Part shown: positions 6,505 through 10,195 of the stretch, one piece after another
How positions within the stretch are numbered: the stretch's first letter is position 1
Layout of the letters: every line of letters begins with the position of its first letter
Assembly: GCA_003220905.1 (NCBI GenBank)
Contig: QHTS01000231.1
Span: 1 to 10,195 of the forward strand
Source: Gemmatimonadota bacterium
Lineage (GTDB): Bacteria; Gemmatimonadota; Gemmatimonadetes; Gemmatimonadales; GWC2-71-9
Length of the DNA stretch: 10,195 bases
Direction of reading: 5' to 3'
Translations under genes and position numbers: made by a program
Notes under the pieces: generated by a model
The model's database searches: none
The model's input: only the letters and a program-made list of their open reading frames with translations
What the model was told of the DNA's origin: nothing

Positions 6505-6717
6505 GTGAAACCCGGGATTCACCCTGCCTATCAGCGGGCCACCGTGCAGTGCGCGTGCGGCAACAACTTCGTCACGCGCTCCACCATGCCCGTGATTCAT
6601 GTCGAGGTCTGCGCCAAGTGCCACCCGTACTACACCGGCAAGCAAAAGCTCATGGATACCGCCGGGCGGGTGGAGCGTTTCCGCCAGAAATACGGGACCG
6701 AGAAGGCCGCAGGCTAA
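6505..6717 (+). CDS. rpmE: 50S ribosomal protein L31, zinc-binding type, 70 aa
   Basis: The GTG at 6505 gives MKPGIHPAYQ and a 70-residue protein, the normal L31 length. AAGGA at 6491-6495 lies nine bases upstream. Cys16, Cys18, Cys36 and Cys39 (QCACG and CAKC) are the zinc-ligand set of the C+ form. HPYYTGKQK and GRVERFRQKYG follow as in the family. L31 sits on the large subunit and bridges to the small subunit. It is the first gene of the operon; prfA begins 3 bases after its stop, an arrangement seen in many bacteria. A longer in-frame reading from 6316 would run into the divergent promoter region and adds no family sequence, so it is rejected. Confidence 0.97.
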   Translation: MKPGIHPAYQRATVQCACGNNFVTRSTMPVIHVEVCAKCHPYYTGKQKLMDTAGRVERFRQKYGTEKAAG

Positions 6718-6720
6718 CGC

Positions 6721-7779
6721 GTGGAGGCCCGACTCCGCCAGGCGCTCGCGCGGGCGGAGGAGGTCGCCCGAGAGCTGGCCGACCCCGAGACCGCGCGGAA
6801 TCCGGCCAAGCTGAGGCAGCTGGGTCGCGAGCACGCACGGCTCGACCAGGTCCGCCAGGTGCACGAGCGGCTGGACCGGCTCGAGGGGGAACTCGCCCAG
6901 GCGCGCGAGGTGCTCCAGGACCGGGATCCCGAGCTGTCGCAGCTGGCGCGCGCGGACGTCGAGCGGCTGCACCCCGAGATCGAGCGGCTCGAGCGACGGC
7001 TGGCCGACCTGCTCACCCCCGCGGACCCCCTCGATGACCGCGATGCGATCGTGGAGATCCGTGCCGGCACGGGAGGCGATGAGGCGGCCCTGTTCGCCGC
7101 CGAGCTGTTTCGCATGTACACGCGGTTCTGTGAGCGGCGGGGCTGGAAGGTGGAGGTCGTCTCGCTGTCGGAGGGAAATCTGGGGGGCCTGAAGGAGGCC
7201 GTCTTCGCTGCCCGGGGCCCCGGCGTCTACGGGACGCTACGGTACGAATCGGGCGTCCACCGGGTGCAGCGCGTTCCCGTGACCGAGGCGCAGGGCCGCA
7301 TCCACACCTCCGCCGCGACCGTGGCGGTGCTCCCCGAAGCGGAGGAGGTCGACGTGAAGATCGAAGAGAAGGACCTCCGGATCGACGTCTTCCGCTCGCA
7401 GGGACCGGGCGGCCAGAGCGTCAACACCACCGACAGCGCCGTGCGCATCACCCACCTACCCACGAATCTCGTGGTCCAGTGCCAGGACCAGAAGAGTCAG
7501 CTCCAAAACAAGATCAAAGCGCTCGCAGTCCTGCGCTCGCGCCTGCTCGACAAGATGATCGCCGTGCAGGAAGCGGCCCGTGCCCGCGAGCGCCGGGCCC
7601 AGGTGGGCACGGGCGATCGCTCGGCCAAGATTCGCACGTACAACTTTCCGCAAAACCGTGTCACCGATCATCGCATCCACTACACCGTTCACAACCTCTC
7701 CGAGCTGCTGGACGGCAACCTCGACGATCTGATCAACGCCTTGCGCCTCGCGGGTGAGAAGGAGCGGCTCAGTGTCTGA
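6721..7779 (+). CDS. prfA: Peptide chain release factor 1 (RF1), 352 aa
   Basis: RF1 recognises UAA and UAG stop codons and triggers release of the finished peptide. The N-terminal coiled coil (about 1-95) is followed by IRAGTGGDEAALFA (113-126). The codon-recognition tripeptide is PVT (186-188), the RF1 type rather than the SPF of RF2. The catalytic loop is GPGGQSVN with GGQ at 230-232. KIRTYNFPQNRVTDHRI (303-319) completes the family pattern. The GTG start lies 3 bases after rpmE, with only a weak AGG at 6711-6713, so translation may be coupled. The N-terminus is short compared with E. coli RF1 but otherwise the gene is intact. It overlaps prmC, whose product methylates Gln232, by 8 bases. 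Confidence 0.98.
   Translation: MEARLRQALARAEEVARELADPETARNPAKLRQLGREHARLDQVRQVHERLDRLEGELAQAREVLQDRDPELSQLARADVERLHPEIERLERRLADLLTPADPLDDRDAIVEIRAGTGGDEAALFAAELFRMYTRFCERRGWKVEVVSLSEGNLGGLKEAVFAARGPGVYGTLRYESGVHRVQRVPVTEAQGRIHTSAATVAVLPEAEEVDVKIEEKDLRIDVFRSQGPGGQSVNTTDSAVRITHLPTNLVVQCQDQKSQLQNKIKALAVLRSRLLDKMIAVQEAARARERRAQVGTGDRSAKIRTYNFPQNRVTDHRIHYTVHNLSELLDGNLDDLINALRLAGEKERLSV
7759..7764 (+). promoter_or_regulatory. Ribosome binding site that fixes the prmC start
   Basis: AAGGAG lies inside the last codons of prfA, seven bases before GTG 7772. It supports GTG 7772 over the in-frame GTG at 7754 and the ATG at 7784, and implies an 8-base overlap with prfA. Confidence 0.7.
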
Positions 7780-8677
7780 GCGTATGGCGCGCCGCTATGC
7801 GATCGCGGATGCGCTGGGCGAAGCCGTCGAGCGGCTCGCCGGCGCGGGGCTGCCGGACCCCCGGCGCGAAGCGAGGACCCTCTGGGCCGCCGTGGCGGGC
7901 GCCCAGGTGAAGCCCGGAGATGTCTGGCTCAGGCGCGACCGCGCGGCCCCGGCCGACGTCGCGCGCCGCTTCCGGCGAGCGGTCGAGCGGCGTGCGAACG
8001 GGATGCCGTTCGGGTACGCCGTGGGACGGGCGGACTTCCGCTCGCTCGAGCTCAACCTCGACCCCCGCGTACTGATTCCGCGACCCGAGACGGAGGGACT
8101 CGTCGAGCTGGTCCTGCGAGAGACCGGGATGCGGGATGCGGGATGCGGGATGCGTGGTGTCGTCGCCGACATTGGAACCGGATGTGGCTGCATCGCGTTG
8201 TCGCTGGCGGTCGAGGGGCGGTTCGAGCGGGTGATCGCCGTCGAGCGCTCTGCGGACGCGGCGGCGCTCGCGCGCGAAAACGTGGCGCTGGTGCAGCCGC
8301 CGGTGCCGGTCGAGGTGCGCGAGGGCGACCTGCTCGCCCCGCTCGCGGGCGAGCGTTACCGCGCCATCGTCTCGAATCCTCCGTACCTGACTGCGGCGGA
8401 GCATGCCGCGCTCGATCCGGCGGTGCGGCTGTTCGAGCCGCGCGAAGCGCTGGTGAGCGGGGCGGACGGCCTGACGGCCACGCGGGCCCTGCTGGCGGGC
8501 GCTAGGGCGCTGCTCGAGCCAGGCGGCTGCGTGGCGCTCGAGCTCGACGACCGGCGGGCCGATGCGGTGCGGGCGCTCGCCCTGCGGCACGGCTGGTCGC
8601 GGGTGGCGGTGCACGATGACCTGTTCGGCCGGCCGCGGTTCTTGCTGGCCGGCCTCGACGAGGAGGGGGGCACGTGA
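7772..8677 (+). CDS. prmC: Release factor glutamine methyltransferase (PrmC), 301 aa
   Basis: PrmC uses S-adenosylmethionine to N5-methylate the glutamine of the GGQ loop in release factors. The N-terminal helical domain (1-75) is followed by PFGYAVGRADF (79-89), VLIPRPETEGLVE (100-112), the SAM-binding loop VADIGTGCGCIALSLA (131-146), and the catalytic SNPPY (201-205). I chose GTG 7772 because AAGGAG (7759-7764) lies seven bases upstream; an ATG at 7784 is possible but less well placed. Residues 119-128 (GMRDAGCGMR) are encoded by four GGGATGC repeats and lie in the variable linker between the two domains, just before the SAM loop. The usual Gln-rich C-terminal motif reads ELDDRRADAV here, a mild divergence. 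It overlaps prfA by 8 bases and the next gene by 4. Confidence 0.95.
   Translation: MSERMARRYAIADALGEAVERLAGAGLPDPRREARTLWAAVAGAQVKPGDVWLRRDRAAPADVARRFRRAVERRANGMPFGYAVGRADFRSLELNLDPRVLIPRPETEGLVELVLRETGMRDAGCGMRGVVADIGTGCGCIALSLAVEGRFERVIAVERSADAAALARENVALVQPPVPVEVREGDLLAPLAGERYRAIVSNPPYLTAAEHAALDPAVRLFEPREALVSGADGLTATRALLAGARALLEPGGCVALELDDRRADAVRALALRHGWSRVAVHDDLFGRPRFLLAGLDEEGGT
8125..8154. repeat. Heptanucleotide tandem repeat (GGGATGC)x4 inside prmC
   Basis: Four perfect copies of GGGATGC occupy 8126-8153, and the period extends one base each side. The unit is not a multiple of three, so the repeat is read in three successive frames and encodes GMRDAGCGM. Loss of one unit would put the ribosome into a frame that stops at TGA 8232-8234, giving about 150 residues without the methyltransferase core. 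Gain of one unit would shift into a frame open to TAG 8503-8505. No other copy of the array is seen in the window. Confidence 0.95.
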
Positions 8678-9027
8678 TCGACCAGAAGGCGAGCGAGTTG
8701 GGGCGGCTCTTGGGACAGAGCGAAGAGTACAAGGTGCTGCTCCGGGCCAGTGAGCGGATGAAGGAGGACGCAACCTGCCGGCAGTTGCTCGCCGAGGTGG
8801 AGCGCATCGCCCAGGATATCGAGCGGGCGGCACAGGAGGGGCGCGAGCCTGCGAAGGATCAGGTGGAGCGGTACGACCGTGCGCTCCAGAGCGTCCAGGC
8901 GAATCCGGTGTATCAGCAGGTCGTAGCCGCGCAGGCGAATTTCGAGAAGCTCATGGCCAAGGTGAACGCGCGGATCTACGAGGGGATGAAGCAGGGGGCA
9001 GCAAGCCCCATCATCACGTTGGGCTGA
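8674..9027 (+). CDS. YlbF-family protein, 117 aa
   Basis: This is a small, all-helical, charged protein matching the YlbF/YmcA (Com_YlbF) family: SEEYKVLLRASERMKEDA (16-33), LLAEVERIAQDIERA (38-52), and ANPVYQQVVAAQANFEKLM (76-94). In Bacillus subtilis YlbF, YmcA and YaaT form a complex that affects RNase Y processing, competence and biofilm formation; whether this homologue does so is unknown. The GTG start overlaps the prmC stop (GTGA), with a consensus AGGAGG at 8661-8666 seven bases upstream, the strongest ribosome site in the operon. The C-terminal tail SPIITLG is short and hydrophobic. The stop TGA shares one base with the tmk start. Confidence 0.8.
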   Translation: MIDQKASELGRLLGQSEEYKVLLRASERMKEDATCRQLLAEVERIAQDIERAAQEGREPAKDQVERYDRALQSVQANPVYQQVVAAQANFEKLMAKVNARIYEGMKQGAASPIITLG

Positions 9028-9674
9028 TGGGCAGGGGAGCGGGGGGAGGCGTCTTCATCGTCGTCGAGGGCCCCGAAGGGGCGGGGAAGTCCACGCTGGT
9101 GCGCTGGCTCGCGGCGCGGCTCGTCGCCGAGGGACTCCAGGTCACGGCGGTACGGCAGCCGGGCGGCACGCCCGTGGCGGAGGCCGCGCGCAAGGTGGCG
9201 CTCAAGTTTCCCCACGAGATGTCGCCGGTCGCGGAGCTGTTCCTGTTTCTCGCGGCCCGGGCCGACCTGGTTCAGCGGGTCATCCGGCCCGCGCTCGAGG
9301 CCGGGCAGGTGGTGGTGGCGGACCGATTCGACCTCTCGACCATCGCCTACCAGGTGGCGGGGGGCGGATTACCGGCCGAGGACGTCGCGCATGCCATCCG
9401 GCTCGCCACCGGCGGTCTGGTCCCGGACGTCATGCTCGTGCTCGATGTGCCGGTCGATGTGGGGCGGGCCCGGCAACGGGCCGCGCGCAAGGTCCAGGAC
9501 CGGTTCGAGCGTCAGGACGACGCGTTTCACCGCCGCGTGCTCGAAGCGTACCGCCGCGCGGCGGGGCCGGGCGTAGTGCACGTCGATGCGACACAGTCCA
9601 AGAAGGCCGTGCAGGACGCCGCCTGGCGCGAGGTCATGGCGGTGACCGCACCCTCAACACGAGGCGTCTCATGA
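9027..9674 (+). CDS. tmk: Thymidylate kinase, 215 aa
   Basis: This enzyme phosphorylates dTMP to dTDP in dTTP synthesis. The P-loop is GPEGAGKST (15-23). The dTMP-site motif is RQPGGT (43-48), where most bacterial enzymes have REPGGT. DRFDLSTIAYQ (99-109) corresponds to the DRY-xx-S-xx-AYQ motif. The LID region (about 148-165) is Arg-rich, as in bacterial type II enzymes whose P-loop lacks Arg. DRFERQDDAFHRRVLEAYR (158-176) follows as in the family. The length is normal. The ATG at 9027 overlaps the preceding stop by one base and has no strong ribosome site, so translation is probably coupled. The adjacent S41 gene overlaps its stop by ATGA. Confidence 0.95.
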   Translation: MGRGAGGGVFIVVEGPEGAGKSTLVRWLAARLVAEGLQVTAVRQPGGTPVAEAARKVALKFPHEMSPVAELFLFLAARADLVQRVIRPALEAGQVVVADRFDLSTIAYQVAGGGLPAEDVAHAIRLATGGLVPDVMLVLDVPVDVGRARQRAARKVQDRFERQDDAFHRRVLEAYRRAAGPGVVHVDATQSKKAVQDAAWREVMAVTAPSTRGVS

Positions 9675-10195
9675 AGCTCCGGAATATCGTGATCGTCACC
9701 GCAGCGGCCGGCTTGGCGCTCGCCACCGGGGGCTGGCTGCTGCAGCGCGAGACCGAGCCCACGGGATCCGTCTACCAGCAGGCGCGTTTGTTCGAGGACG
9801 TGCTCGCTCACGTCGCCGACTTCTACGTGGATTCGCTCGACGAGCGCCGGCTCTACCAGATGGCGATCGACGGCATGCTCGACCAGCTGCACGATCCGTA
9901 TTCCGTATTCCTGAAGCGAGACGACTTCCGGGCGCTGAACGAGGCGACGACCGGCAACTACGGCGGCCTGGGCATCCAGATCGACGTGCGGGACGGATGG
10001 ATCACCGTCGTGGCACCGCTCCCCGACACTCCCGCGGAGCGGGCGGGAATCCAGTCGGGCGATCAGATCACCGCCCTCGACGGGCGCTCGACCGAGGGCT
10101 GGAAGAACGATCAGGCCGTGAAGCAGCTGCGCGGGGAGCCGGGCAGCGCGGTGGAGCTCAAGGTGCGTCGGGTCGGGGTCGACGGGCCGCTCACC
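9671..10195 (+). CDS. S41-family C-terminal processing peptidase, N-terminal part (runs off the edge)
   Basis: The first 175 codons are present and the frame is open at the window end. An N-terminal membrane anchor or signal sequence spans about residues 5-24. The helical N-terminal domain (VYQQARLFEDVLAHVADFYVD, 34-54) ends in DQLHDPYSVFL (70-80), a strong CtpA/Prc-family signature. The PDZ domain starts with GNYGGLGIQID (94-104) and includes AERAGIQSGDQITALDG (120-136). Such enzymes act in the periplasm and trim or degrade proteins; the catalytic Ser-Lys domain lies beyond the window. The ATG has GAGG at 9661-9664 six bases upstream and overlaps the tmk stop. Which Ctp subgroup it belongs to is not decidable here. 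Confidence 0.92.
   Translation, partial: MKLRNIVIVTAAAGLALATGGWLLQRETEPTGSVYQQARLFEDVLAHVADFYVDSLDERRLYQMAIDGMLDQLHDPYSVFLKRDDFRALNEATTGNYGGLGIQIDVRDGWITVVAPLPDTPAERAGIQSGDQITALDGRSTEGWKNDQAVKQLRGEPGSAVELKVRRVGVDGPLT

Noticed and set aside
1..10195. Mobile elements, CRISPR arrays, tRNA or rRNA genes
   Set aside because: No transposase or integrase motifs, no spaced direct repeats and no RNA gene sequence were recognised; the only tandem array is the heptamer in prmC.

Overview
The window is a compact, high-GC bacterial chromosome segment with twelve recognisable genes plus the tail of a thirteenth at the left edge. Coding density is very high, starts are often GTG, and neighbouring genes often overlap by 1 to 8 bases. 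The gene content (zinc-type L31, RF1-PrmC pair, YlbF-family protein, thymidylate kinase, S41 protease, CsgG-like and HD-GYP proteins) fits a Gram-negative-type environmental bacterium. Gemmatimonadota is my best guess, but this is inference from style and gene order, not proof. No rRNA, tRNA, CRISPR array, insertion sequence or prophage gene is visible.

Region 1 (1-1997, plus strand): the 3' end of hyuA, then hyuB, then a half-size TauE/SafE-type membrane protein. Both junctions are ATGA stop/start overlaps, so this reads as one operon for an ATP-dependent hydantoinase/oxoprolinase-type (or related carboxylase-type) enzyme with a small putative permease.

Region 2 (1994-6339, minus strand): four genes read right to left. 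They are a Crp/Fnr-family regulator, an MBL-fold metallohydrolase, an exported CsgG-like/TPR protein, and a GAF plus HD-GYP protein with a degenerate receiver. Three of the four belong to families that bind or cleave nucleotide signals or related phosphoesters, so the cluster may be a signalling module (inference). Its last gene meets the TauE gene tail to tail, with both stop codons inside one CTAG.

Region 3 (6340-6504): a 165-base divergent intergenic region. It carries a good candidate sigma70-type promoter for the Crp-like gene (perfect TTGACA) and one for the rpmE operon (TATATT).

Region 4 (6505-10195, plus strand): rpmE, prfA, prmC, a ylbF-family gene, tmk and an S41 protease that runs off the right edge. 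The genes lie at gaps of 3 bases or overlaps of 1 to 8 bases and look like one translation/growth operon. PrmC methylates the GGQ glutamine of the RF1 encoded just upstream. The most unusual sequence feature of the window lies inside prmC: four perfect tandem copies of the heptamer GGGATGC, so gain or loss of one copy would shift the reading frame.
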